Notes under the pieces: model-generated | Told to the model about the DNA's origin: nothing | Databases searched by the model: none | Seen by the model: only the letters and a program-made list of their open reading frames with translations | Translations under genes and position numbers: made by a program | In this document: in pieces, positions 20,012-30,580 of the stretch | Layout: every line of letters starts with the position of its first letter | Position numbering within the stretch: position 1 is the first letter of the stretch | Assembly (NCBI GenBank): GCA_021158345.1 | Contig: JAGGUV010000095.1 | Span: forward strand, 1-52,212 | Reading direction: 5' to 3' | Length of the DNA stretch: 52,212 nt | Source: Bacteroidales bacterium | GTDB lineage: Bacteria > Bacteroidota > Bacteroidia > Bacteroidales > AUK083

Positions 20012-21373
20012 CTATTTTATCCCATTTTTCTTAACACTTCTTTTCAATCCATTATAAGTTATAGGTTTAGCAAGTATTTTATTGTTTTTATCTAAAAGGA
20101 ACATAGTAGGTGTGGCATAAATATTATAATCAATTGCAGCAGCATTATCCCAACCATTAAAATCTGTTACAACAGTCCAGGGAAGATTTAGCATAGTCAA
20201 CGCCTGTTCAAGATTTTCCTTATTTTCATCAAGACTGACAGAAAATATTACAAGGTTTTTATTATCAATATTTTTATACCATTTTTTTAATTTAGGCAAC
20301 AGCCTCATACAATGTGAACATTTACTTGACCAAAAAAGCACCAGTTTATAATTGGCATTAATTTTTGACAAAGACATTATTTTTCCTTCGATATTTGGTA
20401 AAACAATATCAGGGACAACTTTCCCTACTGCCATTTTCTTATATTTTTCAAGTCTTTGATATATGTCAGAATCTTCATCTTTATTTTCACATTGTCCGGG
20501 GACATTATAATTTGTGGCAATATGCAATAAGACCTCATCAAAATGATAATGTTCAAAACCCTGCACAAGATAATTAAAAACAAAAGCATACATTTTATCG
20601 TTGTCGAATGTTAACTGCAAAATTTTGTCCACAGCAAAAGAGAATTCCTGTTCGAGTTCTGCTTTTGACATATTTTGGTCGGAAAATAACCCGAGAAAAT
20701 CGGTTATTTTTTTTATAAAAATATCCGAATAAATAAGGCTTGTATCATTAAAATCAACATTATCAAACCAATGATTTTGAAAATATTTTTTTTGTTCTTC
20801 AATTTGTAAATCAGGGGGAACAAAAGGTTTCATGTCAATTTTTATCATTTTAGATACAAATGCCTTGGGATGATGTTTAATAATTGAATCAGCCCAAATA
20901 TGCAATTTGTTTTGCACTTGATCAAATTCGTGATAAGCAGTTTTATAAAATTCTGTATTTTTTGGATACCAAGTAAGTACCGGGCTTAGCAACTCTAATT
21001 TTTTGTTGGTCTCGTTTCTAAAAGAAATGTATGAATAATAAATTTTATTTTCTTCGGATTTAATTATTTTCAAACTGTCCTGCATTGCAGGCCATTGAGT
21101 CTCAAAATCAATATCAGGTTCATCAACAAAAAACACAAAACCATTTTTGCCATCAGAGATACGATACATACCGGGAACAATGTTCTTTTTTATCAAATAT
21201 TTCAATTTCCCATTCTTTATTTCTGTACTGTCTATTTTATAAAATCTGTCGCCTTTAAACTGTTGGAGGTAAAATATTCTGTCTCGACAGTTTGATATTT
21301 TTACTTCTATCTGCCCAAGAGAAAATAATGGAAAAAGAATAAACAAAAAGTATGTGATAATCAATTTTTTCAT
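20012..21373 (-). CDS. Thioredoxin-like (TlpA/redoxin) exported protein with DUF5106-like N-terminus
   Basis: C-terminal LVLFWSSKCSHCMRLLPKLKKWY (CxxC), YATPTMFLLDKNNKI. Confidence 0.87.
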   Translation of the reverse strand: MKKLIITYFLFILFPLFSLGQIEVKISNCRDRIFYLQQFKGDRFYKIDSTEIKNGKLKYLIKKNIVPGMYRISDGKNGFVFFVDEPDIDFETQWPAMQDSLKIIKSEENKIYYSYISFRNETNKKLELLSPVLTWYPKNTEFYKTAYHEFDQVQNKLHIWADSIIKHHPKAFVSKMIKIDMKPFVPPDLQIEEQKKYFQNHWFDNVDFNDTSLIYSDIFIKKITDFLGLFSDQNMSKAELEQEFSFAVDKILQLTFDNDKMYAFVFNYLVQGFEHYHFDEVLLHIATNYNVPGQCENKDEDSDIYQRLEKYKKMAVGKVVPDIVLPNIEGKIMSLSKINANYKLVLFWSSKCSHCMRLLPKLKKWYKNIDNKNLVIFSVSLDENKENLEQALTMLNLPWTVVTDFNGWDNAAAIDYNIYATPTMFLLDKNNKILAKPITYNGLKRSVKKNGIK

Positions 21374-21560
21374 ATATCAATCATTTTATAATTTATTAAT
21401 AACAAACCAATTACAAAATTCATAAATAAATGTAATCGCTTTGCTTTAGCATAAACTTATTCTAATTAGTGTCGACATGCTATAATTAAAAAAGTATATG
21501 TTCAAATTAATTTTTTATCAAAAATATTATTTTTTTATCAATAAAAAAACTATTGTAAAT

Positions 21561-21588
21561 GTAGAGACACAAAATATTGTGTCTCTAC
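21561..21588. repeat. Perfect 28-bp palindrome GTAGAGACACAAAATATTGTGTCTCTAC
   Basis: Self-complementary intergenic sequence. Confidence 0.85.
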
Positions 21589-21690
21589 AATACGACAAAA
21601 AATAATTTACGGATTTATGATAAACTCAATTATTAAATATAATATCTCCCAAATAAAAACAATTTTATATTTTTACAAAAAAAAACGCTT

Positions 21691-22578
21691 TTGAAAAAGA
21701 AAAAAATATTATTCATAATAAATCCTATTTCCGGAACAAATAGAAAAAGGAAAAAAGAAAAAACATTAAAATATATAAACAAATATATTGACACTGATAA
21801 ATATCACTATAAATATATCTTTACAAAAGCAAAAAATCACGCTAAAAGCTTAAGTATTGAAGCAGCGGAAAACGGCTATGACATAATTGTAGCAGTTGGT
21901 GGTGATGGAACAATAAATGAAGTCTCAAAAACATTAATTAACACAGATATTATTCTCGGCATAATACCATTAGGCTCGGGAAACGGATTAGCAAGACATC
22001 TTAATATTCCTCTTAATTTAAAAAAAACAATAAAAATAATTAACAAGTGTAAGACTAAAAAAATAGATACTGTAATTGTTAATAATGATGCTTTTATAAG
22101 CATAGCAGGAGTAGGTTTTGATGCATACATAGCAAAAAAATTCGAACAGAATATACATCGCGGGTTCAAGACTTATTTTAACCTTATCTTAAAAAAATAT
22201 ATAAATTATGAACCCAAAGAATACATAATTGAGATTGATGGTAAAAGAACTGTTGAAAAATCACTTTTTATTACTGTTGCTAATTCAAATCAATTTGGCT
22301 ACAATGCTATAATTGCACCAAATGCAAAATTAAACGACGGATTAATTGATGTATGTATTACAAAAAAACCACCTGTAATAAAAGCCATATTTATTTCAAA
22401 TCTTTTATTTTTGAGAAAAATTGACAAATCAAAATTTATTAAAATCATTCAGACAAAAAAAATAAAAATAATTCGCCAACAAAATAACATAATAAATCTT
22501 GACGGAGAACAAATACTTCTGTCAAAAGAACTAAATATTAAAGTCAATCCATTATCGTTAAATGTAATTGTTCCATAA
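21691..22578 (+). CDS. Diacylglycerol kinase-family lipid kinase (YegS/DgkB-like)
   Basis: FIINPISGTNRKR, VAVGGDGTINEVSKTL, GIIPLGSGNGLARHLNIP; TTG start. Confidence 0.93.
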   Translation: MKKKKILFIINPISGTNRKRKKEKTLKYINKYIDTDKYHYKYIFTKAKNHAKSLSIEAAENGYDIIVAVGGDGTINEVSKTLINTDIILGIIPLGSGNGLARHLNIPLNLKKTIKIINKCKTKKIDTVIVNNDAFISIAGVGFDAYIAKKFEQNIHRGFKTYFNLILKKYINYEPKEYIIEIDGKRTVEKSLFITVANSNQFGYNAIIAPNAKLNDGLIDVCITKKPPVIKAIFISNLLFLRKIDKSKFIKIIQTKKIKIIRQQNNIINLDGEQILLSKELNIKVNPLSLNVIVP

Positions 22579-22589
22579 CACATAAATTT

Positions 22590-22931
22590 ATGAACAAAAA
22601 GAAAAAAATTAAAGATATTGTATATTCAACTAACCCTAATTTTAAGTACGAATATGAGGAAGATGAAATACAAGATACTTTGCCTCCAAAACAACAGAAA
22701 TTAAAAATATTGCTTGACAGAAAATTAAAAGGAGGCAAAAAAGTTACCATCATTAAAGGCTTTGTCGGAACCGACCAAGATTTAAAAAATTTAGGTAAAA
22801 TGTTGAAGACAAAACTCAGTGTTGGAGGTTCTGTAAAAAACAATGAAATAATACTGCAGGGCGACCTAAGAGATAAAGTTTTTGATATTTTAACAAAATC
22901 AGGTTATAAAACGAAAAAGTCAGGTGGATAA
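22590..22931 (+). CDS. SUI1/YciH-family translation initiation factor
   Basis: KKVTIIKGFVGTDQDLKNLGKMLKTKLSVGGSVKNNEIILQGDLRDKVFDILTKSGYK. Confidence 0.92.
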   Translation: MNKKKKIKDIVYSTNPNFKYEYEEDEIQDTLPPKQQKLKILLDRKLKGGKKVTIIKGFVGTDQDLKNLGKMLKTKLSVGGSVKNNEIILQGDLRDKVFDILTKSGYKTKKSGG

Positions 22932-23067
22932 TTTCTAAGAAATAATTTTAAAATTTCATTCTAAAAAAAAAGCAATTAAGAATTTTAATAATTTTGCAAA
23001 AGATATTTCTTAAGCAGTTAAACACATTATCTGTAATTAACTCTTAATTATTTAAAAATTTAAATCA

Positions 23068-23343
23068 ATGAAAGTAAGTTTTTTTCACAGGCCGAAACCA
23101 AAAAAATTCGAATTCAAACCGCGTTATTATAATAAAGAAAAAGAAGAAAGAGAAATGCGGGAAAAAAGGATTAAAAAAGAAATAGAAAACGAAAGTAAAG
23201 ACATTAAACATTTTGAATCGGAAATACATAATAAATGGAAAAGGACTGACAGAGATAAAATGAGACAGAAATCAATTAGAAGGACAATAATATATATTTT
23301 GCTTCTATTAATGATTTTGTATTTAATGTTTCATAAATTTTAA
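23068..23343 (+). CDS. Small hypothetical protein with C-terminal TM helix
   Basis: 91 aa; charged N-terminal region then IRRTIIYILLLLMILYLMFHKF; 5 nt upstream of mutL. Confidence 0.7.
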   Translation: MKVSFFHRPKPKKFEFKPRYYNKEKEEREMREKRIKKEIENESKDIKHFESEIHNKWKRTDRDKMRQKSIRRTIIYILLLLMILYLMFHKF

Positions 23344-23348
23344 AATAT

Positions 23349-25196
23349 ATGCCTGATATAATAAAGCTACTGCCTGATTCAGTTGCAAACCAGATAGCTG
23401 CCGGTGAGGTAATACAAAGACCTGCATCAGTAGTAAAAGAATTACTTGAAAATTCTATTGATTCAGGAGCTACTGAAATTAAATTAATTATTAAAGATGC
23501 AGGAAAAACATCTATACAAGTAATTGATAATGGCTGTGGTATGTCTGATACTGACGCCAGATTATGTTTTGAAAGACATGCTACTTCAAAAATTACTAAT
23601 GCAAACGATTTATTCGCAATACGCACTCTCGGTTTCAGAGGAGAAGCACTTGCTTCTATTGCTGCCATTGCACATATTGAGCTTAAAACAAAAAAAGAAA
23701 ATCAGGAGCTTGGAACTGCTATTGAAATAAAAGGTTCAAAATTTATTGACCAATACCCCTGTTCTTGTCAAAAAGGAACTTCTTTCTCTGTAAAAAATTT
23801 ATTTTATAATGTTCCTGCCAGAAGAAATTTTTTAAAATCAAACACTGTTGAAACAAGACATATTTTTGACGAGTTTTTTAGAGTTGTTTTAACAAATCCT
23901 GAAATTTCGTTTTCATTATACAATAACACAAAACAAATATATCAATTAAACAGCGCCACATTAAAACAACGTATTGTTACTCTTATGGGTAATACTTATA
24001 ACAAGAAACTGATACCTGTGGAACAAAAAACCGACATTGTTTCCATTAAAGGATTTATATGTAAACCTGAATTTGCTAAAAAAACCAGAAATGAACAATT
24101 TTTCTTTGTTAATAATAGATTTATTAAAAATGCTTACTTAAATCATGCTGTAATAAATTCTTTTAAGGAATTAATACCTGAAAATACTTTCCCATCATAT
24201 TTTATTTATTTTGATATTGATCCTACAAAAATTGACATTAACATTCATCCTACAAAAACAGAAATAAATTTTCAGGACAGCCAGGTTATTTATGCTATCT
24301 TAAAAGCTGCAATACGACAGTCAATAGGAAAATATTCCCTTACTCCAACAATGGATTTCGACTTAGACAAAAGTCTGGATTTTCCTGAACCTACTAACAA
24401 GACAAATATTATAGCCCCAAAAATAAATATTAATCCTAATTTTAATCCATTTGAAAATAATAAACATAGTGTTAATACAAGAATAAGCAACAGAGAAAGA
24501 TTAAATAATGAAAACTGGTCAAAACTTTATAATAATTTTGAAAAACAGACTTTTAATCACGAAGAAGAACAGCTATCAATTAATCATAAAACTGATAGGG
24601 CAAATTCAGAAATAAACCAAGACAAATATGGAGATATATTTCAGTTACAAAATCAATTTATCATTACAAAAACAAAATCAGGTATTATTATTATTGACCA
24701 ACAAAAAGCACACGAAAGAATATTGTACGAAGAATTTTTAAAAAAATCAGATAACGATGATAATATTGTGCAAAAAAAACTCTTCTCAGAAGAAATAAAA
24801 TTTCCGTTATTTGATTTTAATTTAATAACAGATTTACTTGATGATTTTAATTCCTTAGGGTTTAACATATCTATTTCTGAAAATAAACAAAATACAATTA
24901 TTATTAACGGAGCTCCAAATTCAGCATCAAACAACGATTTAAAAAAATTAATAGAAAATATTCTTGAAAATTATAAATTAAATAAAACTGATTTAAATAT
25001 TGATAAAAAAATTAATTTAGCATTTTCAATGGCTAAAAATTTATCGACAAAAAAAGGAGTTAAACTTCATATTGAAGAGATGAAAAATATTATTGACAGA
25101 TTATTTGCTTGCGAAGCACCATATTCATCACCGGAAGGCACTCCAACATTAATAAAAATTTCTGTTGAAGATATTGAAAAAAAATTTAATATTTAA
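23349..25196 (+). CDS. mutL: DNA mismatch repair protein MutL
   Basis: LPDSVANQIAAGEVIQRPASVVKELLENSIDSGAT, DNGCGM, RHATSKI, TLGFRGEALASIA. Confidence 0.98.
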   Translation: MPDIIKLLPDSVANQIAAGEVIQRPASVVKELLENSIDSGATEIKLIIKDAGKTSIQVIDNGCGMSDTDARLCFERHATSKITNANDLFAIRTLGFRGEALASIAAIAHIELKTKKENQELGTAIEIKGSKFIDQYPCSCQKGTSFSVKNLFYNVPARRNFLKSNTVETRHIFDEFFRVVLTNPEISFSLYNNTKQIYQLNSATLKQRIVTLMGNTYNKKLIPVEQKTDIVSIKGFICKPEFAKKTRNEQFFFVNNRFIKNAYLNHAVINSFKELIPENTFPSYFIYFDIDPTKIDINIHPTKTEINFQDSQVIYAILKAAIRQSIGKYSLTPTMDFDLDKSLDFPEPTNKTNIIAPKININPNFNPFENNKHSVNTRISNRERLNNENWSKLYNNFEKQTFNHEEEQLSINHKTDRANSEINQDKYGDIFQLQNQFIITKTKSGIIIIDQQKAHERILYEEFLKKSDNDDNIVQKKLFSEEIKFPLFDFNLITDLLDDFNSLGFNISISENKQNTIIINGAPNSASNNDLKKLIENILENYKLNKTDLNIDKKINLAFSMAKNLSTKKGVKLHIEEMKNIIDRLFACEAPYSSPEGTPTLIKISVEDIEKKFNI

Positions 25197-25209
25197 AAAA
25201 AAATTATAA

Positions 25210-26070
25210 ATGAACGGACAATATAGATCATCAGGATTAGGGTATACTCCACCAATAGTAAAAAATCTTTTAATTATAAATGTAATTTTTTTTCTGACAA
25301 CATATTCTTTTGGCTCAGCTTTCAATATTGACTTAACAGATTATTTAGGATTACATTATTTTGGTTCTGAAAAATTCCGCATCTATCAAGTCATAACATA
25401 TATGTTTATGCACGGAAGCATAGCTCATATTTTCTTTAATATGTTTGCTTTGTGGATGTTTGGCAAAATCCTTGAACAAGTATGGGGAGGTAAAAAATTT
25501 CTTATTTATTATCTTGTTTGTGGCATTGGTGCTGCTTTAACACATTATATTATTTATTATTTCAGCATACATCCTTTAATGGTAAAAATAAATACTTTTT
25601 TATCTAACCCTGATATTGCAAACTTAGAATCATTGATAGCAGCACATAAATTTCATGTAAATGAATACTCAGGTGAAATATGGAATAGTTTTATTCAGTT
25701 TCAAAAAAATGTAAGTGTGCTTTCTTTTAACAGCAGCAATCACATTGCTATGCAGGGTGCTGTTAAATTTATTTCCGAATACAAAGAATATTATCTTGAC
25801 TTACCAAATGTTATTGGGGCTTCAGGTGCTGTTTTTGGTATTTTACTTGCTTTTGGAATGTTGTTTCCTAATGAAAAATTATTTATTATTCCATTTCCAT
25901 TTCCTATCAAAGCTAAATGGTTTGTTCTTGCTTATGGTGCTATTGAATTATATTCAGGTTTTGCAAATAATCCGGGTGATAATGTAGCACATTTTGCTCA
26001 CCTTGGAGGTATGATATTTGGTTTTATTTTAATAAAATTGTGGAGTAAAAAAAATTATAATTCTTTATAA
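25210..26070 (+). CDS. Rhomboid-family intramembrane serine protease
   Basis: HGSIAHIFFNMFALWMFG, GASGAVFGILLAF, HFAHLGGMIFGF. Confidence 0.93.
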   Translation: MNGQYRSSGLGYTPPIVKNLLIINVIFFLTTYSFGSAFNIDLTDYLGLHYFGSEKFRIYQVITYMFMHGSIAHIFFNMFALWMFGKILEQVWGGKKFLIYYLVCGIGAALTHYIIYYFSIHPLMVKINTFLSNPDIANLESLIAAHKFHVNEYSGEIWNSFIQFQKNVSVLSFNSSNHIAMQGAVKFISEYKEYYLDLPNVIGASGAVFGILLAFGMLFPNEKLFIIPFPFPIKAKWFVLAYGAIELYSGFANNPGDNVAHFAHLGGMIFGFILIKLWSKKNYNSL

Positions 26071-26071
26071 T

Positions 26072-27001
26072 ATGAAAAATTTTAAAAGCTATAGATATAA
26101 TCCATACGTCAATAAAATACTATTTTTTTTCAAAAAAAAGACAATATTATCGCAATTGATATTAATAAATATTGCTGTATTTATTTTAATAAATTTTGCG
26201 AATTTATTTTTTTGGCTTTTCAGGGTTCAACCTAACAATGCGCTTGGTATTTCGCCATTAACATATTGGTTGTCAGTGCCTTCAAACTTACATCTTTTGA
26301 TACAAAGGCCATGGTCGATTTTTACATATATGTTTTTACATGAAAATTTCTTCCATATATTTTTTAATATGTTGGTTTTATATTTTTCAGGTAAAATTTT
26401 TTTAGAATACTTAAGTGGCAAACAACTTTTAAATACTTACATTATCGGTGGAATTACCGGTGCTGTTTTTTATATTGTTTCATTTAACATTTTTCCTATT
26501 TTCGAAGCCTCGGTAAATTATTCTGTTGCTTTAGGTGCATCAGCGTCAGTGCTTGCAATATTAGTCGCCATAGCCACATACATACCCGACTACTCGGTTA
26601 TATTAGTACTTTTCGGAAGAATAAAGCTTAAACATCTTGCAATTATTCTTGTTGTTATAGATATTTTAAGTATTAGCAGAGGAAATCCTGGGGGGCATAT
26701 TGCTCACTTAGGAGGAGCTTTATGGGGCTATTTGTCTATTGTTTTATTACAAAATGGATATAATAATTTATTTAATCTTAACAACTTGCATTTTACTAAA
26801 TTTTTAAATATTTTTACAAAAAAGAAAAGTAATTTTTCTAATAATAATCAAAGGCCAATTTCTGATGAAGAGTATAATAGAAGAAAAGTAAAAAATCAGA
26901 AAAAAATTGATAAAATCCTTGATAAAATATCAAAGTCAGGATATCAAAGCCTCACTAAAGAAGAAAAAGAATTACTCTTTAAAGCTAGTAATAAACATTA
27001 A
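26072..27001 (+). CDS. Second rhomboid-family intramembrane serine protease
   Basis: HENFFHIFFNMLVLYFSG, ALGASASVLAILVAIATY, HIAHLGGALWGY. Confidence 0.9.
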   Translation: MKNFKSYRYNPYVNKILFFFKKKTILSQLILINIAVFILINFANLFFWLFRVQPNNALGISPLTYWLSVPSNLHLLIQRPWSIFTYMFLHENFFHIFFNMLVLYFSGKIFLEYLSGKQLLNTYIIGGITGAVFYIVSFNIFPIFEASVNYSVALGASASVLAILVAIATYIPDYSVILVLFGRIKLKHLAIILVVIDILSISRGNPGGHIAHLGGALWGYLSIVLLQNGYNNLFNLNNLHFTKFLNIFTKKKSNFSNNNQRPISDEEYNRRKVKNQKKIDKILDKISKSGYQSLTKEEKELLFKASNKH

Positions 27002-27161
27002 ATATTATTTTGACAAACCATAAAAAAAAAATAATTATATTTTAAATTTTTTTCTTAAGGCAAATATTATATAAGCAATTTGCTTATTTTTTTCATATTG
27101 TGCACATTTTGTCAACCCGAATAATTTTATATATATTTCTTTTTTTGGTTTAGGATTTTAT

Positions 27162-28127
27162 TTGTTCTTATCAATAAATATTGCATTTGTAATATTTTGG
27201 CTGTTTTTCAGAAAAAGCAATATGTTAATCTCCTTATTTGTAATACTTTTATGCTGGAATCGCATTACAGCAAACATTCAATTTAACAAATCAAAAATTC
27301 CTGAAAATTCAAAAGAATTATTAAAGGTAATGACATATAATACCAGATTTTTCAATTATTATCATTGGGAAAATCTAAATAATATTAAAACTACTGATAA
27401 TATTCTCAACCTGATAAGCAAAGAGTCACCTGATATAATTTGTTTCCAGGAATTTTTTTCAGATAACTCCAAATATTTTAATCTAAAAAAAATAAACAGT
27501 AAATACCCTGCTGCCAAATTTCATTATATAAAATCATATTGGAATAATAAGGATTTTTTTTCTATGGCAATATTTAGTAAATACAAGATAATTAACAGTA
27601 ACAATATTTTTGTAAGTGATAAAATTAGAAACTTTTGTATCTATTCCGACATATTATATAAAAAAGACACTATAAGAATCATTAATATACATTTACAATC
27701 AATCCGTTTAGACACATCAGATTATAATTTTTTAACAAAAATAAAAGATAAAACCAATGAAAATAAATACCTTATACAAGGTTCAAAAAAATTAATATGG
27801 AAATTAAAAGCAGGTTTTCAAAAAAGAGCAAGAGAGTCTGAAATTATTAGTTTAGTTATAAAAAATTCGCCATACCCTGTTATCGTATGTGGAGACTTTA
27901 ACGACACTCCTGCTTCATACGCTTATAATAAAATATCTAAAAATTTATCCGACTCTTATATTGAAAAAGGCTATGGCATTCCAAAAACTTGTTTGAAAAA
28001 TTTTTTATTTTCACGAATTGATTATATTTTATTTTCAAACTATTTTAAATCTGTTTATTATAAAGTGATTAAAAAAAAATATTCGGATCATTATCCTGTT
28101 ATTACTTATCTTAAAAATTACAACTAA
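27162..28127 (+). CDS. Endonuclease/exonuclease/phosphatase (EEP) family protein; N-terminus probably longer than this TTG start
   Basis: [46 protein letters not shown]...[10 protein letters not shown]. Confidence 0.88.
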   Translation: MFLSINIAFVIFWLFFRKSNMLISLFVILLCWNRITANIQFNKSKIPENSKELLKVMTYNTRFFNYYHWENLNNIKTTDNILNLISKESPDIICFQEFFSDNSKYFNLKKINSKYPAAKFHYIKSYWNNKDFFSMAIFSKYKIINSNNIFVSDKIRNFCIYSDILYKKDTIRIINIHLQSIRLDTSDYNFLTKIKDKTNENKYLIQGSKKLIWKLKAGFQKRARESEIISLVIKNSPYPVIVCGDFNDTPASYAYNKISKNLSDSYIEKGYGIPKTCLKNFLFSRIDYILFSNYFKSVYYKVIKKKYSDHYPVITYLKNYN

Positions 28128-28131
28128 AAAA

Positions 28132-30162
28132 ATGGACTTTAAATTAACATCTGAATATATTCCAACAGGAGATCAACCCGAAGCAATTAAACAACTTGTT
28201 GAGGGAATAAAGAGAAATGACAAAAATCAAGTTTTATTAGGAGTAACAGGCTCGGGAAAAACTTTTACTATTGCTAATGTTATTGAACAAGTAAAACGCC
28301 CCACCTTGATATTAAGTCATAACAAAACTCTGGCAGCCCAACTTTACGGTGAATTCAAACAATTTTTTCCTGAAAACGCAGTAGAATATTTTGTTTCTTA
28401 TTATGATTATTATCAGCCCGAAGCATATATTCCTGTTACAAACACATACATTGAAAAAGATATGTCAATTAATGATGAAATTGAAAAGCTAAGATTAAAT
28501 GCCACTTCATCATTACTTTCAGGTAGAAGAGATATTATTATTGTTGCCTCGGTATCATGTATTTATGGCATTGGAAACCCCGAAGATTTTAAAACTAATA
28601 CTATTCATCTTAAAAAAGGTGAAATTTTAAGCAGAGAAAAATTATTATATTCACTTGTTGACAGTCTATATTCAAGAACAGAAGCTGATTTTAACAGAGG
28701 TAATTTCAGAGTTAAAGGCGATACTGTTGATATTTTCCCTGCTTATGTTGATAATTTATCTTACAGAATTATTTTCTGGGGCGACGAAATTGAAAATATT
28801 TATTCTTTTGATCCTATAAGCGGTCATAAAATTGAAGCTTTCGAAAATATTACAATATTCCCGGCCAACATTTTCATTACATCAAAAGATAAAATGAAAA
28901 AAGCAATAATAGAAATACAAAACGATTTGTTTAAACAAATAGACTATCTTAAAAAAAACAAAAAAACATTAGAAGCAAAACGGTTAAAAGATAGAGTAAC
29001 CTATGATATTGAAATGATGAAAGAATTGGGTTATTGCTCAGGTATAGAAAATTATTCAAGATATTTTGACGGAAGAAAAACAGGGTCAAGACCATTTTGT
29101 TTGATAGATTATTTTCCTGACGATTTTCTCTTAGTCATTGACGAAAGTCATGTTACTATTCCACAAATAAGAGCAATGTATGGTGGCGACCGTTCCAGAA
29201 AACAAAACCTTGTAAATTATGGATTCAGGCTACCTGCTGCTCTTGACAACAGACCTTTAACATTCGAAGAATTCGAAAACATTACTAATCAAACAATTTT
29301 TGCAAGTGCTACTCCTGCTGATTATGAATTGGAAAAATCTCAGGGTGTGGTCGTTGAACAATTAATTCGTCCTACTGGTTTGCTGGATCCTGTTATTGAA
29401 GTAAAACCCAGCCTAAACCAAATTGATGACCTTTTACAAAGAATTAATGAAACTATAAATAAAAAAGAAAGAGTGCTTGTTACAACTCTTACAAAAAAAA
29501 TGGCTGAGGAATTATCAAAATATTTTCTTAATTTAAATATTAAATGCAGATATATACATTCCGATGTGGCGACATTAGAAAGAGTTGAAATTATGCGTGA
29601 TCTACGCTTAGGTGTTTTTGATGTACTTATTGGTGTTAATTTATTAAGAGAAGGTTTGGATTTGCCTGAGGTTTCTTTGGTGGCTATACTTGATGCTGAC
29701 AAAGAAGGTTTTTTGCGTTCTGAGAGGTCATTAACACAAACAGCAGGAAGAGCAGCTCGCAATATAAACTCTAAAGTAATTATGTATGCTGACAAAATAA
29801 CAAAATCAATGCAAAATACTATTAATGAAACTAATAGAAGGAGAGAAAAACAACTTGCTTATAATATTAAAAATAATATTATCCCAAAACAAATAATTAA
29901 AACTACTGAATCAATTATGGGACAGACTTCTGTGGCAAACACAAAAGCATATATTGAAAATACTTCAGTTAGTTTTGCTGCTGAAGAGAACATTAAATAT
30001 ATGAAAAAAGATGAAATTAAACAATTAATATCAAAAACAAAAAAAGATATGGAATCATCCGTTAAAGAACTAAATTTTATTGAAGCAGCACATTTACGTG
30101 ATAAATTATTGCTCTTACAAGAGCAGTATTCAAAATTATTAAAAAAAAATTCTTTTAATTAA
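28132..30162 (+). CDS. uvrB: Excinuclease ABC subunit UvrB
   Basis: [73 protein letters not shown]-type motif; C-terminal UVR domain. Confidence 0.98.
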   Translation: MDFKLTSEYIPTGDQPEAIKQLVEGIKRNDKNQVLLGVTGSGKTFTIANVIEQVKRPTLILSHNKTLAAQLYGEFKQFFPENAVEYFVSYYDYYQPEAYIPVTNTYIEKDMSINDEIEKLRLNATSSLLSGRRDIIIVASVSCIYGIGNPEDFKTNTIHLKKGEILSREKLLYSLVDSLYSRTEADFNRGNFRVKGDTVDIFPAYVDNLSYRIIFWGDEIENIYSFDPISGHKIEAFENITIFPANIFITSKDKMKKAIIEIQNDLFKQIDYLKKNKKTLEAKRLKDRVTYDIEMMKELGYCSGIENYSRYFDGRKTGSRPFCLIDYFPDDFLLVIDESHVTIPQIRAMYGGDRSRKQNLVNYGFRLPAALDNRPLTFEEFENITNQTIFASATPADYELEKSQGVVVEQLIRPTGLLDPVIEVKPSLNQIDDLLQRINETINKKERVLVTTLTKKMAEELSKYFLNLNIKCRYIHSDVATLERVEIMRDLRLGVFDVLIGVNLLREGLDLPEVSLVAILDADKEGFLRSERSLTQTAGRAARNINSKVIMYADKITKSMQNTINETNRRREKQLAYNIKNNIIPKQIIKTTESIMGQTSVANTKAYIENTSVSFAAEENIKYMKKDEIKQLISKTKKDMESSVKELNFIEAAHLRDKLLLLQEQYSKLLKKNSFN

Positions 30163-30207
30163 TATATATTTTATCTTTGTAATAAAAATAATCATCATTT
30201 TTGATAT

Positions 30208-30576
30208 ATGAAAAAGAAAGTTTTAGTAATAGACGATGAAAGAAGCATCAGATTATTATTAGAAAATTATTTGAAAAAAGATTACCAGGTGGTAACAAAA
30301 GAAAATGGACTTGAAGGACTTAACTGGTTACAAGAAGGTAATATGCCTGATATAATAATAGTTGATATTCAGATGCCGACACTTGACGGTATTGCTGTTG
30401 TTAAAAACATCAGAGCAAGCGGTTTTTTTAAAAAAATTCCTATAATAATGTTAACAGGCATTGAAAGTAGCTCTGAAAAAATAAAATGCTTAAAATTAGG
30501 AGCAAACGACTATTTAGTAAAACCTTTTAATCCTGAAGAATTATCACTAAGAATTGAATTATTATTAAACAAATAA
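30208..30576 (+). CDS. Stand-alone response regulator receiver (CheY-like)
   Basis: VLVIDDERS, IIIVDIQMPTLDGI (phosphoacceptor Asp), IIMLTG, DYLVKPF. Confidence 0.95.
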   Translation: MKKKVLVIDDERSIRLLLENYLKKDYQVVTKENGLEGLNWLQEGNMPDIIIVDIQMPTLDGIAVVKNIRASGFFKKIPIIMLTGIESSSEKIKCLKLGANDYLVKPFNPEELSLRIELLLNK

Positions 30577-30580
30577 TTTT

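Noticed and set aside
23276-23668. 130-aa ORF antisense to mutL
   Set aside because: Shadow of the conserved MutL ATPase region; no independent support.
29340-29795. 151-aa ORF antisense to uvrB
   Set aside because: Shadow ORF in a strongly conserved gene; Ser/Leu-rich composition typical of antisense frames.
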